A stretch of DNA of 64,000 nucleotides from Microbispora sp. ZYX-F-249. Lineage in GTDB: Bacteria; Actinomycetota; Actinomycetes; Streptosporangiales; Streptosporangiaceae. Location: contig NZ_JBDJAW010000021.1 of assembly GCF_039649665.1 (NCBI RefSeq), positions 1 through 64,000 on the forward strand. The letters run 5' to 3'. Position numbers and translations under genes: made by a program. The notes under the pieces are model-generated. The model ran no database searches, had not been told where the DNA came from, and saw only the letters and a list, made by a program, of their open reading frames with translations. Every line of letters begins with the position of its first letter. The stretch's first letter is position 1. This document shows, piece by piece, positions 25,710 through 34,246 of the stretch.

Positions 25710-26765
25710 TCAGCGAGCCGGGGTTTCGAGGCGCAGGCGCGGCAGGCTCTCGGGGTACTTCTCGCGGATGAACTTCACCAGGTGCTCCCGGATGTCGCAG
25801 CGCAGGTCGAAGGCGCTCGCCGAGTCGGCCGCGCTCATCAGCGCGCGCAGCTCGACCAGCCCCTCCGGGGTGATGTCGGTGACCTGCAGCGTCCAGTCCT
25901 TCTGGTCCCACAGCGGGTTGTCGCGCAGCGCCCGGTAGAGCTCGGTGCGGACCTCCTCGACGGGGATCGACCAGTCCACGCGGAGGTAGACGCTGCCGAG
26001 GATGCGGCTCTCGTGGCGCGTCCAGTTCTCGAAGGGGTTGCCGGTGAAGTAGGACACCGGCAGGATGAGCCGCCGCTCGTCCCACAGGCGCAGCGCCACG
26101 TAGGTGAGCGTCAGCTCCTCGATCCGGCCCCACTCGTCCTCCACCACGACCACGTCGTCGAGCCGCAGCGCGTCGCTGAAGGCCAGTTGCAGCCCGGCCA
26201 GCATGTTGCCGAGCGTGGACTGGGCCGCGATGCCGCCCACCACGCCGGCGATCCCCGCGGAGGCGAGCAGCCCCGCGCCCAGGGCCCGCACCTGCGGGAA
26301 CGTGAACAGCATCGCCCCCAGCGCGAGCACCACGACCACCGCCGCCGACACCCGGCGCACCAGCGCGATCTGGGTGCGGATGCGCCGGGCGCGGCGGTTG
26401 CGCTCGCCCTCGACCCGCGTGAGCCGGTCGAGGACGACGTCGGTCACCGCGTACGCCGCCTGGATCAGCAGCCAGGTCACGCAGACGATCAGCAGCAGCG
26501 AGAGGATCTGCTGGAAGCCGCGCGAGTCCGACCCGGGCATGTCCGGGTCGTAGGCGGCCTTGACGGTCCCCACCACCGCCGACGCGAAACCCGGCCAGGT
26601 GCACCGGCGCGCGAACGGCCCGGCGAGCGCCCATCGCTCCCCTATGAGGCGTGATTTCAGCACCCGCCGGACCAGCTCCACCGCGACGATCGCGGCGGTC
26701 ACGGCGATCGCCAAGGTCGCCCAGTTCCACGCTGCCGCTGTGACGGCGCCCCCTGTCGTCGTCAT
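25710..26765 (-). CDS. Small-conductance mechanosensitive ion channel family (MscS)
   Basis: A 351-residue MscS-type channel. The pore helix and its hinge are in GLLASAGIAGVVGGIAAQST. The beta domain follows with DDVVVVEDEWGRIEEL, then TGNPFENWTR. Four hydrophobic segments precede the pore. It should open under membrane tension to release solutes. Upstream on the same strand is nrdB, 58 bp away, with AAAGGGAA before its own ATG, so it may share the nrd transcript or use its own promoter. Confidence 0.9.
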   Translation of the reverse strand: MTTTGGAVTAAAWNWATLAIAVTAAIVAVELVRRVLKSRLIGERWALAGPFARRCTWPGFASAVVGTVKAAYDPDMPGSDSRGFQQILSLLLIVCVTWLLIQAAYAVTDVVLDRLTRVEGERNRRARRIRTQIALVRRVSAAVVVVLALGAMLFTFPQVRALGAGLLASAGIAGVVGGIAAQSTLGNMLAGLQLAFSDALRLDDVVVVEDEWGRIEELTLTYVALRLWDERRLILPVSYFTGNPFENWTRHESRILGSVYLRVDWSIPVEEVRTELYRALRDNPLWDQKDWTLQVTDITPEGLVELRALMSAADSASAFDLRCDIREHLVKFIREKYPESLPRLRLETPAR

Positions 26766-26823
26766 GGGGTTCCCTTTGCCCCTTATGGAAGCGCCGAAAA
26801 CAGACAGATAAGAAACAGGCGGA

Positions 26824-27828
26824 TCAGAAGGCTTCGTCGAAGCTGACGTCGCCCTCGACGGCCACCTGGTAGGCCGAGACCCGGCGCTCGAAGAAGTTCG
26901 CCAGCTCCTGCACGTCCTGGAACTCCATGAACGGGAAGGGGTTGTCGGTGCCGTACCGGACGGGCAGGCCGAGCCGGGCGAGCCTGCGGTCGGCGACGTA
27001 CTCCAGGTAGCACCGCATGTTGCCGGCGCTCATCACGCCGTGCCCGTCGCCGCACAGGTCGCGGGCGAAGGCGAACTCGGCGGCGACCGCCTCCTCCATC
27101 ATCCGCGTCACCTGGGCCGCCAGCTCGTCGTCGAACAGGTCCGGCTCCTCGCGGCGTACGGTGTCCACCACGTCGAAGGCGAACTCCATGTGCATCGACT
27201 CGTCGCGGAACACCCAGTTGGTGCCGGTCGCCAGGCCGCCGAGCAGGCCGCGCGAGCGGAACCAGTAGACGTACGCGAAGGCGCCGTAGAAGAACAGTCC
27301 CTCGATGCAGGCGGCGAAGCAGATGAGGTTGAGCAGGAAGGCCCGCCGGTCCTCCCGGGTCTCCAGCCGGCTCAGCTCGCTGATCGAGTCGATCCAGCGG
27401 AAGCAGAACTCGGCCTTGTCGCGGATCGACGGGATGTGCTCGACGGCGGCGAACGCCTTGACCCGCTCGTCGTGGTCGGGCAGGTAGGTGTCCAGCAGGG
27501 TCAGGTAGAACTGAACGTGCACCGCCTCCTCGAACAGCTGCCGGCTCAGGTAGAGCCGCGCCTCGGGGGCGTTCACGTGCTGGTAGAGGTTCAGCACCAG
27601 GTTGTTGGCCACGATCGAGTCGCCGGTCGCGAAGAACGCCACGAGCCGGTTGATCAGGTGCCGCTCCCCCTCGTCGAGGGTCGCGAGGTCGGCGAGGTCG
27701 GAGCCGAGGTCGACCTCCTCGACCGTCCAGGTGTTCCTGATCGCCGCGCGGTACCTCTCGTAGAACCCGGGGTAGCGCATCGGGCGCAGGGTCAGGTCCA
27801 TGCCCGGGTCGAGCAGCATCGTTCTCAT
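26824..27828 (-). CDS. nrdB: Class Ia ribonucleotide reductase, small subunit (R2)
   Basis: Houses the diiron-tyrosyl radical needed by NrdA to make deoxynucleotides. Metal ligands appear in AFFATGDSI and EEAVHVQ (the ExxH pair). The tyrosine four residues after that histidine (VQFY) is the radical position, so it is a tyrosyl rather than a Mn-Fe Ic type. A second ExxH is in DESMHMEFAF. The start was set at the ATG that overlaps the nrdA stop as ATGA, with GAGG seven bases upstream; an ATG six bases earlier is also possible. It is translationally coupled to nrdA. Confidence 0.93.
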   Translation of the reverse strand: MRTMLLDPGMDLTLRPMRYPGFYERYRAAIRNTWTVEEVDLGSDLADLATLDEGERHLINRLVAFFATGDSIVANNLVLNLYQHVNAPEARLYLSRQLFEEAVHVQFYLTLLDTYLPDHDERVKAFAAVEHIPSIRDKAEFCFRWIDSISELSRLETREDRRAFLLNLICFAACIEGLFFYGAFAYVYWFRSRGLLGGLATGTNWVFRDESMHMEFAFDVVDTVRREEPDLFDDELAAQVTRMMEEAVAAEFAFARDLCGDGHGVMSAGNMRCYLEYVADRRLARLGLPVRYGTDNPFPFMEFQDVQELANFFERRVSAYQVAVEGDVSFDEAF

Positions 27829-30050
27829 TGGCATGCCTCGCAGATCTCGGGGTTCTCAAGGGAGCAGGCGACGGCCTCACTGGGAGTGACGGCCGGAACG
27901 GTCGTCTGGGCGATCCGCGTCGCCGGACGGGAGCGCAGGTAGTAGGTGGTCTTCAGGCCCGACCGCCAGGCGTAGGCGTACATCGACGAGAGCTTGCCGA
28001 TGGTGGGGGCGGCCATGAAGAGGTTGAGCGACTGCGACTGGTCGATGTACGGCTGCCGCGCGGCGGCCATGTCGATCAGCGCCTTCTGGGGAAGCTCCCA
28101 GGCGGTGCGGTAGAGCGTCTTGAGCTCGCCGGGGATGGCAGGGATGTCCTGGATCGAGCCGTCGTTGAGCTTGATCGCGTCGCGCATCGGCCGGCTCCAC
28201 AGGCCCAGCGACTGGAGGTCACGGACGAGATACCGGTTGACCTGGAGGAACTCGCCCGACAGCGTCTCCCGCTTGAAGACGTTGGACACCTGCGGCTCGA
28301 CGCACTCGTAGCAGCCGGCGATCGAGGCGATCGTGGCCGTCGGCGCGATCGCGACCAGCAGGGAGTTGCGCAGCCCGGTCTCCGCGATCCTGGCCCGCAG
28401 CGCCGCCCACTCCTCCGGGTGCGCCGGGGAGCACGGGTAGTGGTCCGGGTGCAGGACGCCGCCCGCCGCCCGCGTCTGCTCGTACGCCGGGTGGCGCCCG
28501 CGCTCGACGGCCAGGTCGGCCGAGGTGCCGTACGCCGCGAGCGCGATCTCCTCGGCGATGCGGGTGGACAGGGCCAGCGCCTCGGGCGAGTCGAACGGCA
28601 GGCGCAGCGCGAAGAACACGTCGGCGAGGCCCATGACGCCCAGGCCCACCGGCCGCCACTTCCGGTTGGCCGCCTCCGCCTCCGGCGTCGGGTAGAAGCC
28701 GAGGTCGATCGTCCGGTCCAGGAACCGTACGGCGGTGCGGACCGTGGCGCGCAGCCTGCCGAAGTCGACGGCGTCGCCCCCGGGGGTCAGGTGCGCCGCG
28801 AGGTTGACCGAGCCGAGGTTGCACACGGCCGTCTCGCCGTCGCTGGTGACCTCCAGGATCTCGGTGCACAGGTTGGACAGGTGGATGACGTTGCCGGGCA
28901 GCGCGGTCTGGTTGGAGGTGCGGTTGGCGGCGTCCTTGAACGTCATCCAGCCGTTGCCGGTCTGGGCGAGCGTGCGCATCATCCGGGCGTACAGGGCGCG
29001 GGCCGGCACCTGCCGGACGTATCGCCCGGCGGCCTCCAGCTCGCGGTAGCGGGCGTCGAAGGCCTCACCCCACAGATCGGTCAGCTCGGGGGCCTCCTTG
29101 GGGTCGAACAGCGACCACGTGCCGTCCGCCTCGACCCGGCGCATGAACTCGTCGGGCACCCAGTTGGCCAGGTTGAGGTTGTGCGCGCGGCGCGACTCCT
29201 CACCCGTGTTGTCGCGAAGCTCCAGGAACTCCTCGATGTCGGCGTGCCAGGTCTCCAGGTAGACGCACGCGGCGCCCTTGCGCCTGCCGCCCTGGTTGAC
29301 GGCCGCCACCGACGCGTCGAGCGTGCGCAGCCAGGGGACGATGCCGTTGGACAGGCCGTTGGTGCCCCGGATCAGCGAGCCGCGCGAGCGCACCCGCGTC
29401 CAGGCGACGCCGATGCCGCCGGAGTACTTCGACAGCCGGGCCACCTGGCCGTACCGCTCGTAGATGCTCTCCAGCTCGTCGCGGGGCGAGTCGAGCAGGA
29501 AGCACGACGACAGCTGCGGGCGGCGCGCGCCCGAGTTGAACAGCGTCGGCGAGCTGGGCAGGTAGGCCAGCGTGGACATCAGGCCGTACAGCTCGGCCGC
29601 CTCGGCCGCCGTCGCAGACAGGCCGCAGGCGACCCGCAGCAGGAAGTGCTGCGGGCGTTCGAGCACGCGCCGGGTGACCGGGTGGCGCAGCAGGTAGCGG
29701 TCGTAGACCGTGCGCAGCCCGAAGTACTCGAACCGGTCGTCGGCCGCCGGGTCGATCAGCTCGTCCAGCGCGTCGGCCTCGCGGGCCACGAACGCGGCGA
29801 CGGCGTCGCCCAGCAGCCCGGCGGCATGGGCGGCCGCGACCGACTCGGAGAACGCGCGCACCCCCTCGGCCGCCGCCTCCTCCGCGATCAGCCCGCTCAG
29901 CAGCCGGGCGGCCCGGCGCGAGTTCTCCGGGTCGGCGATGACCCCGGCCGCCGCCTCCTCGATGGCCTGCCACACGGTCGCCGCGTCCCGCGTGCCGCCT
30001 TCCCCTGACACGGGGTCCGCGGACGCGGAGACCGGGTCGGTGATCGTCAT
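27825..30050 (-). CDS. nrdA: Ribonucleoside-diphosphate reductase, large subunit (R1)
   Basis: The 741-residue catalytic subunit reduces ribonucleotides. It has the substrate-reducing cysteines in LSSCFLL and CNLGSVNLA, the catalytic SNLCTEI, and a C-terminal CEAC pair for re-reduction by thioredoxin-like partners. The N-terminal 100 residues lack the VxKRDG signature of an ATP cone, so activity control by ATP/dATP is doubtful. The start has GAGGG six bases upstream. The mRNA leader carries a cobalamin riboswitch and NrdR-like sites. This fits the known arrangement in streptomycetes, where B12 shuts off nrdAB in favour of the B12-dependent enzyme NrdJ. Confidence 0.94.
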   Translation of the reverse strand: MTITDPVSASADPVSGEGGTRDAATVWQAIEEAAAGVIADPENSRRAARLLSGLIAEEAAAEGVRAFSESVAAAHAAGLLGDAVAAFVAREADALDELIDPAADDRFEYFGLRTVYDRYLLRHPVTRRVLERPQHFLLRVACGLSATAAEAAELYGLMSTLAYLPSSPTLFNSGARRPQLSSCFLLDSPRDELESIYERYGQVARLSKYSGGIGVAWTRVRSRGSLIRGTNGLSNGIVPWLRTLDASVAAVNQGGRRKGAACVYLETWHADIEEFLELRDNTGEESRRAHNLNLANWVPDEFMRRVEADGTWSLFDPKEAPELTDLWGEAFDARYRELEAAGRYVRQVPARALYARMMRTLAQTGNGWMTFKDAANRTSNQTALPGNVIHLSNLCTEILEVTSDGETAVCNLGSVNLAAHLTPGGDAVDFGRLRATVRTAVRFLDRTIDLGFYPTPEAEAANRKWRPVGLGVMGLADVFFALRLPFDSPEALALSTRIAEEIALAAYGTSADLAVERGRHPAYEQTRAAGGVLHPDHYPCSPAHPEEWAALRARIAETGLRNSLLVAIAPTATIASIAGCYECVEPQVSNVFKRETLSGEFLQVNRYLVRDLQSLGLWSRPMRDAIKLNDGSIQDIPAIPGELKTLYRTAWELPQKALIDMAAARQPYIDQSQSLNLFMAAPTIGKLSSMYAYAWRSGLKTTYYLRSRPATRIAQTTVPAVTPSEAVACSLENPEICEACQ

Positions 30051-30053
30051 CAG

Positions 30054-30103
30054 ATGCCCTCTCCTCGTCGTCTCGTGGCCCGGCCGGACCGGAGGAGGGG
30101 CAT
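30054..30103 (-). promoter_or_regulatory. Possible Shine-Dalgarno-masking helix of nrdA
   Basis: The RNA segment from 30103 to 30091 can pair with that from 30066 to 30054, which contains the nrdA ribosome-binding site (AGGAGAGGG). The helix has 6 and 5 base pairs around a small internal loop. It lies downstream of the riboswitch core, where an expression platform is expected. It suggests translational control, but the switch itself is inferred. Confidence 0.5.
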
Positions 30104-30204
30104 GCCGCGGCGCACGCGCACAGAGGCCAGCGGGTGGCCCGTGCCGTGGCGGCCGGCGGCGAGCCCTCCCTCGGGGCCCGGCGCGGGGCGCGCGCTCATG
30201 CGCG

Positions 30205-30409
30205 CGCGTCACCGGCAGGTCTTCGGACTCGCGGGCGTCCGGCCGGGCTCGCGCCCGCCGGTCCTACTGGCCGTCGCTTCCCGGGCGCGCTCGCGCCCAG
30301 TGCTCGTACACAGCGCAGTGCTGTTGACGGCGGTCGTTCCCGCTCACCGCTGCGGGGCAGCCCCGGATTCACACCGGGTTCCCTCTTGCCTCACCAAGGT
30401 GAACCAGCG
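30205..30409 (-). ncRNA. Cobalamin riboswitch upstream of nrdAB
   Basis: Read on the minus strand, the leader has the cobalamin-aptamer landmarks in order: AGGGAACCCGGTGTGAATCC, then GGGGCTGCCCCGCAGCGGT, then GGGAAGCGACGGCCAGTAGG. It ends in the B12 box AGTCCGAAGACCTGCC. Complementary ends (GGTTCACC and GGTGAC) close the outer stem. In Streptomyces coelicolor the same element represses nrdABS when adenosylcobalamin is present. Exact boundaries are approximate. Confidence 0.93.
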
Positions 30410-30418
30410 ACGCGATGG

Positions 30419-30464
30419 ATCCTACATCTTGTGGCCCTTCTCGCAACCGCCCCCACAAGTTGTG
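30419..30464 (-). promoter_or_regulatory. nrdAB promoter with two NrdR-like boxes
   Basis: On the minus strand TTGCGA (30446-30441) and TAGGAT (30424-30419) are 16 bp apart, and the start of transcription would fall at the 5' end of the riboswitch. CACAACTTGTG (30464-30454) is a perfect palindrome. A weaker copy, CACAAGATGTA (30433-30423), overlaps the -10 region. The boxes are exactly 31 bp apart, the three-turn spacing expected for a pair of NrdR sites. Repression by NrdR is inferred; its gene is not in the window. Confidence 0.6.
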
Positions 30465-30468
30465 TTTT

Positions 30469-31407
30469 TCAGCGGAGTCCGAGATCATTGAGCAGCAGGG
30501 CAGTCCGGCGCGCCTCGCCGGTCAGCCATTGCCGGAAGTCGTCGCCGTCGAGCCACATCGGCGTCCAGTCGTTGCGTTCGCACAGGCTCCGCCAGCCCGG
30601 GGTCGCGGTGACGGCCCGGCACAGGTCGAGCAGGGCGTCCGGCCCGGGCGTGCCCGGCGGGGCGACCAGCCCGGTCCAGTCGGCGTACACGACGCGCACG
30701 CCCGACTCCGACAGCGTCGGCGCGTCCAGCCCGGGCAGCCGCTCGGCGGAGGAGACGGCGAGCGGCCGCAGCCGTCCGGCGCGGACGTGGGGGGCGACCT
30801 CGCGCCTGCTGCCGAACCCGAGCGCGAGCCGCCCGTCGAGGACCGCGGCGACGGCCTGCGCCCTGCTGCCGAACGCGACGTAGTCGAGCAGCCGCGGGTC
30901 GGCCCCGAGGCCCTGCGCGGTCATGCCGAGCAGCAGGTGCTCCGGACCCCGATCGGCGCCGCCGGCCACCCTGACGCCGCCCGGGTCGCGCAGCAGCGCG
31001 GCGGCGAACTGCTCGAACGTGCGGTAGCCCGACCCGGGCGAGGCGACCAGCACCTCCCACTCCCCCGCCAGCCGCGCGAGCGGGACGGCCCTGGCGACCA
31101 GGAGCGGGTCGCGGGCCAGCGCGCAGGCGGCGAGCAGCGCGGAGTCGGCGACCACCAGGCCGGTCCACGCCCCGGCCCGCCGGCCGAGGGCCGCCCCGCC
31201 TCCGGTCTCCCATCTGATCCGTACGGCCCGGGCCCAGCCACGCCCCTCGACGAGGGCCTTGAACCCGGCCGCGACGCCGTCCCCGCACCCGCCCGGCGGA
31301 CGGGGGACGGTCAGGGACAACTCCCCCCACCGGCGCGGCGGCGCCTGGACGCCGCACGCGCCCGCGAGGGCCAGGACCCCCAGCGCGAGGACCGTACGGC
31401 GTCGCAT
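30469..31407 (-). CDS. TctC/Bug-family solute-binding lipoprotein
   Basis: A 312-residue extracytoplasmic binding protein with a lipoprotein signal (VLALGVLALAGAC, lipobox cysteine at 18). The body follows the TctC/Bug fold: PRPPGGCGDGVAAGF, then DYVAFGSRAQAVAAVLDGR and ERLPGLDAPTLSESG. Such proteins deliver carboxylates to tripartite tricarboxylate transporters, but no TctA or TctB gene is next to it. It could therefore be an orphan or serve a transporter elsewhere. Its stop lies just 5 bp from the nrd promoter region on the same strand. Confidence 0.82.
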   Translation of the reverse strand: MRRRTVLALGVLALAGACGVQAPPRRWGELSLTVPRPPGGCGDGVAAGFKALVEGRGWARAVRIRWETGGGAALGRRAGAWTGLVVADSALLAACALARDPLLVARAVPLARLAGEWEVLVASPGSGYRTFEQFAAALLRDPGGVRVAGGADRGPEHLLLGMTAQGLGADPRLLDYVAFGSRAQAVAAVLDGRLALGFGSRREVAPHVRAGRLRPLAVSSAERLPGLDAPTLSESGVRVVYADWTGLVAPPGTPGPDALLDLCRAVTATPGWRSLCERNDWTPMWLDGDDFRQWLTGEARRTALLLNDLGLR

Positions 31408-31551
31408 GTCGGCACCCTCCTGCCCGAAGAGTCCCTTACACGCACAGACTATGAGTAACTACACCATGTCACCACATAACGGACGTTAGGGCTGCGGCGA
31501 TCGATGGATGCTTCTCGCGGCGGAAGGCGGTTCGGGCCGTCGCCGTACCGC

Positions 31552-32019
31552 TCAAACGTCGCCGAGCATGCGGCCCCTGTCACCGGCTCGCGCCCGGAAC
31601 TCCTGCAACGCGGGGTTCAGCGACCGCTCCTCGTCGGCGAAGTGGGCGTTCATAACGGACTTGATCTCATTGATCCGCACGAGCAGCCGCTCCGGAGAGG
31701 ACTCGCCCGAGTCCAGGCACCGCTGGAAGTCCGCAAGGAGCCGTGCGAGCCGGCGGTGGTCGCGGGCCAGGCGTTCGATCACGGGCCGCAACTGCGGCGC
31801 CTGCGCCAACAGGGCGGGAAAGAAGCCGTCGTCCTCACTGCGATGGTGACCGCCCAGGGCGGCGCAGAAGGTGTAACAGCGGGCACGCAGGTCGGGCTTG
31901 ATCGCCTCGACCTGCTTGCCGGCGAGGAGGGACACCCTGACCCGGTCCAAGGCCCGTTCGAGTCGATGATGGGCGTTCTGCAGTTCGAGGTCCCAGGCGT
32001 GGACGCGGTCGCGTGGCAT
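31552..32019 (-). CDS. Hemerythrin-domain protein
   Basis: The 155-residue four-helix protein has the hemerythrin ligand pattern: H18 region (NAHHRLE), HHRSEDDGFFPAL in the second helix, DHRRLARLL in the third, and AHFADEERSLNPAL in the fourth. These would hold a diiron centre that senses or binds oxygen, nitric oxide or related species. Its ATG overlaps the stop of the PadR gene by one base (TGATG), so the two are co-translated. The PadR protein is its likely regulator or partner. Confidence 0.85.
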   Translation of the reverse strand: MPRDRVHAWDLELQNAHHRLERALDRVRVSLLAGKQVEAIKPDLRARCYTFCAALGGHHRSEDDGFFPALLAQAPQLRPVIERLARDHRRLARLLADFQRCLDSGESSPERLLVRINEIKSVMNAHFADEERSLNPALQEFRARAGDRGRMLGDV

Positions 32020-32648
32020 CAGGCGTCCCTTCCTCGGGGCTCCCCTTGCGAGGCCGTGTCGCGCTCCCGGCCGAGCCGCCGGGGGGCCGGGTCCTTCCGC
32101 GCCCTCTCGTCGGCGAGCAGTCCGGGCAGGTGTGACACCAGCTCCCGGTGCCAGGCGATCTCGGCGCGCAGCCGGACGACCCGGTGCCGCATGGCGAGGG
32201 TCTCCGCCGGGGTCAGGTAGCGCGCGACCGTCCCGGCGTGGGCTTCGTACTCGGCGAGCATGGTTTCCAGGGAGGCGACCCTGGCGTCGATGATCGCGGG
32301 CAGGTCTTCACGGTGCTGCGGATCCAGCCGGGTCAGGACGAGGTCGAACGGATCGGGCCTGAGGACGATCTCGCGCAGCCCGCTCAGCCGCAGCGACGAG
32401 AGCGCCCGCGCGCCGGCGTCGGTGATCTGCCAGACCTTGCGTTCGGGGTACGCGCCGACCTGCTCGGTCCTCACCGGCTCGATCAGCCCCTCCGCGGCCA
32501 GGCGCTTGATCGCCCCGTAAAGGCCGCCGACGGTGATGTCGGTCCACATGTCGAGGCGCTCCTCCTCGAACAGGAGGCGCAACTGGTGGCCGTGCATGGG
32601 GCCGCGCTCGCGCAGAGCGCCGAGAATGAAAATCCGGATGGATGACAC
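32019..32648 (-). CDS. PadR-family transcriptional regulator
   Basis: A 209-residue regulator. The N-terminal winged helix (LGALRERGPMHGHQLRLLFE, then GGLYGAIKRLAAEGLI) is typical of PadR. A C-terminal dimerisation helix bundle (about 100-180) follows. The GTG at 32648 is the conserved start; an extended upstream frame overlaps the divergent AraC promoter. It is co-translated with a hemerythrin protein, so the pair may respond to oxygen or nitrosative stress, which is inference from context only. Confidence 0.86.
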   Translation of the reverse strand: MSSIRIFILGALRERGPMHGHQLRLLFEEERLDMWTDITVGGLYGAIKRLAAEGLIEPVRTEQVGAYPERKVWQITDAGARALSSLRLSGLREIVLRPDPFDLVLTRLDPQHREDLPAIIDARVASLETMLAEYEAHAGTVARYLTPAETLAMRHRVVRLRAEIAWHRELVSHLPGLLADERARKDPAPRRLGRERDTASQGEPRGRDA

Positions 32649-32727
32649 ACGACTAGTCTCGCGCGAGTAGCAGCCCTGATCAACACCTGTGATCCGGAAC
32701 CGGAACGGCGTCCGATACAAAGGCAGC

Positions 32728-33525
32728 ATGGAGGACGTCGTCGAGCACCGTTATGGCCGGGACGACATGCGACTGGTGACGGCGTCCTTCCGCGCCCATC
32801 GCTTCGTCCCGCACGCGCACAGCGAGTACGCCGTCGCGGCGATCGAGCGTGGGGTGGAGGCCGTCCGCTACCGCGGCGCCACCGAGCACGCGGGCGCCGG
32901 CAGCCTGCTCCTTCTCGACGCGGACACCATCCACGCCGGCCGTCCCGGCATCGCCGAGGGCTGGGACTACCGGGTCTTCTACCTCCCGCCGGCGCTGCTG
33001 GCGGAACTCGCCGGGCACCGGCCCACCTTTCCCGTGCCGACCCCGCACGACCCGCGTCTGGCCGCCCGCCTGATCCGGCTGCACCGCCGCGGAGACCAGG
33101 ACTGCCTGGCCGCGCGGGAGGAATTCGAAGCGCTGTGCACCGAGATCCTCGTCCGCTACACGCGCCGCGGAATCGCCCCGACGCCACCGGCACCCGTCGC
33201 GAAGGTGCAGCGGCACCTGGCCGCCGACCTTCTGCGCACCCCGCCCCTGGACGAGCTCGCGAATGTGGCGGGCCTGCCCCGATTCCAGCTGCTGCGCGCC
33301 TTCCGCCGCGAAACCGGCGTCACTCCGCACGGCTACCTGCTCCAGCTACGCCTGCGCCGTGCCCAGCAGCTCCTGACCGCCGGGCACACCGTGGCGCGCG
33401 CGGCCGCCGAGAGCGGCTTCTACGACCAATCGCATCTGCACCGCCACTTCCGCCGCACGTTCGCCGCCACCCCCGGCCGGTTCGCGCGCAACGACGTACA
33501 AGACCGGTACGGCTCGCGCGCCTAA
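32728..33525 (+). CDS. AraC-family regulator with N-terminal cupin domain
   Basis: A 265-residue activator. The N-terminal half (RFVPHAHSEYAVAAIERG, then GAGSLLLLDADTIHAG) is a cupin ligand-sensing domain. The C-terminal half has two helix-turn-helix units, PPLDELANVAGLPRFQLLRAF and TVARAAAESGFYDQSHLHRHF, and ends in TPGRF. AAAGG lies before the ATG. The isochorismatase gene begins 10 bp after its stop and is its probable target. Confidence 0.9.
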   Translation: MEDVVEHRYGRDDMRLVTASFRAHRFVPHAHSEYAVAAIERGVEAVRYRGATEHAGAGSLLLLDADTIHAGRPGIAEGWDYRVFYLPPALLAELAGHRPTFPVPTPHDPRLAARLIRLHRRGDQDCLAAREEFEALCTEILVRYTRRGIAPTPPAPVAKVQRHLAADLLRTPPLDELANVAGLPRFQLLRAFRRETGVTPHGYLLQLRLRRAQQLLTAGHTVARAAAESGFYDQSHLHRHFRRTFAATPGRFARNDVQDRYGSRA

Positions 33526-33535
33526 CGTCTCCGGC

Positions 33536-34162
33536 GTGGACGAATACACCAGCCCCGAGTTCTCCCGCAGCGCTCTGCTCACCATCGACCTGCAACGCGA
33601 CTTCGTCGCCGGAATCGCCGGCACCGCCGAGGCGCTGCCCGCGGTCCGGCGTCTGACGCATGCGTTCCGCCAGGCGGGGCGCCCCATCGTGCACATCGTG
33701 CGCCTGTATCTGCCCGACGGCAGCAACGCCGACCTGTGCCGGCGAACGCTGCGCGGCACGGTCAACCCGCACTCACCGGGTTCCCGGCTCGCCGACGGGC
33801 TGGCGCCCGGAAGCGTGCTCGACCCGGACCTGCTCCTGGCGGGACACGCGCAGGAGGTCGGCCCGGACGAGCACATCCTGTACAAACCCCGCTGGAGCGC
33901 CTTCTTCCGCACCCGGCTGCTGGAACACCTCGCCGAACGCGCCGTGAGCACGGTGGTCGTCGCCGGCTGCAACTACCCGAACTGCCCGCGTTCCACGCTC
34001 GTCGACGCCACCGAACGCGACCTGCGCACTGTCGCCGTCCGCGACGCGCTCTCCGGCTGGACCGCCGACGCGGACCGCGAGATGACCGGCATGGGCATCG
34101 TCTGCCTGGACACGAGCGAGGTCGTCGCCGCCATCCGATCGCACGCGACGTTCCCGGCTTGA
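33536..34162 (+). CDS. Isochorismatase-family cysteine hydrolase
   Basis: A 208-residue hydrolase of the isochorismatase-like fold. The catalytic triad is visible as Asp18 in LLTIDLQRDF, Lys in LYKPRWSAF and Cys in VVAGCNYPNCPRST. Members act on amides such as nicotinamide or on vinyl ethers; the cysteine form here suggests an amide or imide substrate. The GTG start has TAACGT seven bases upstream and no ribosome-binding site, so it may have its own leaderless promoter inside the 10-bp gap after the AraC gene. Confidence 0.87.
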   Translation: MDEYTSPEFSRSALLTIDLQRDFVAGIAGTAEALPAVRRLTHAFRQAGRPIVHIVRLYLPDGSNADLCRRTLRGTVNPHSPGSRLADGLAPGSVLDPDLLLAGHAQEVGPDEHILYKPRWSAFFRTRLLEHLAERAVSTVVVAGCNYPNCPRSTLVDATERDLRTVAVRDALSGWTADADREMTGMGIVCLDTSEVVAAIRSHATFPA

Positions 34163-34194
34163 CCGTCGAGTCCCCGGCCCGGGCGCCCCTGACG

Positions 34195-34231
34195 CCGTAC
34201 GGCCCGCGCCGGGCGGGCGCGAGCCGTACGG
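34195..34231. terminator. Bidirectional terminator hairpin between isochorismatase and glmS
   Basis: CCGTACGGC (34195-34203) pairs with GCCGTACGG (34223-34231), and the loop can pair further through CGCG-rich arms. It lies between the convergent stops at 34162 and 34247. Confidence 0.65.
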
Positions 34232-34246
34232 GAAGGAAGGTGGGTT

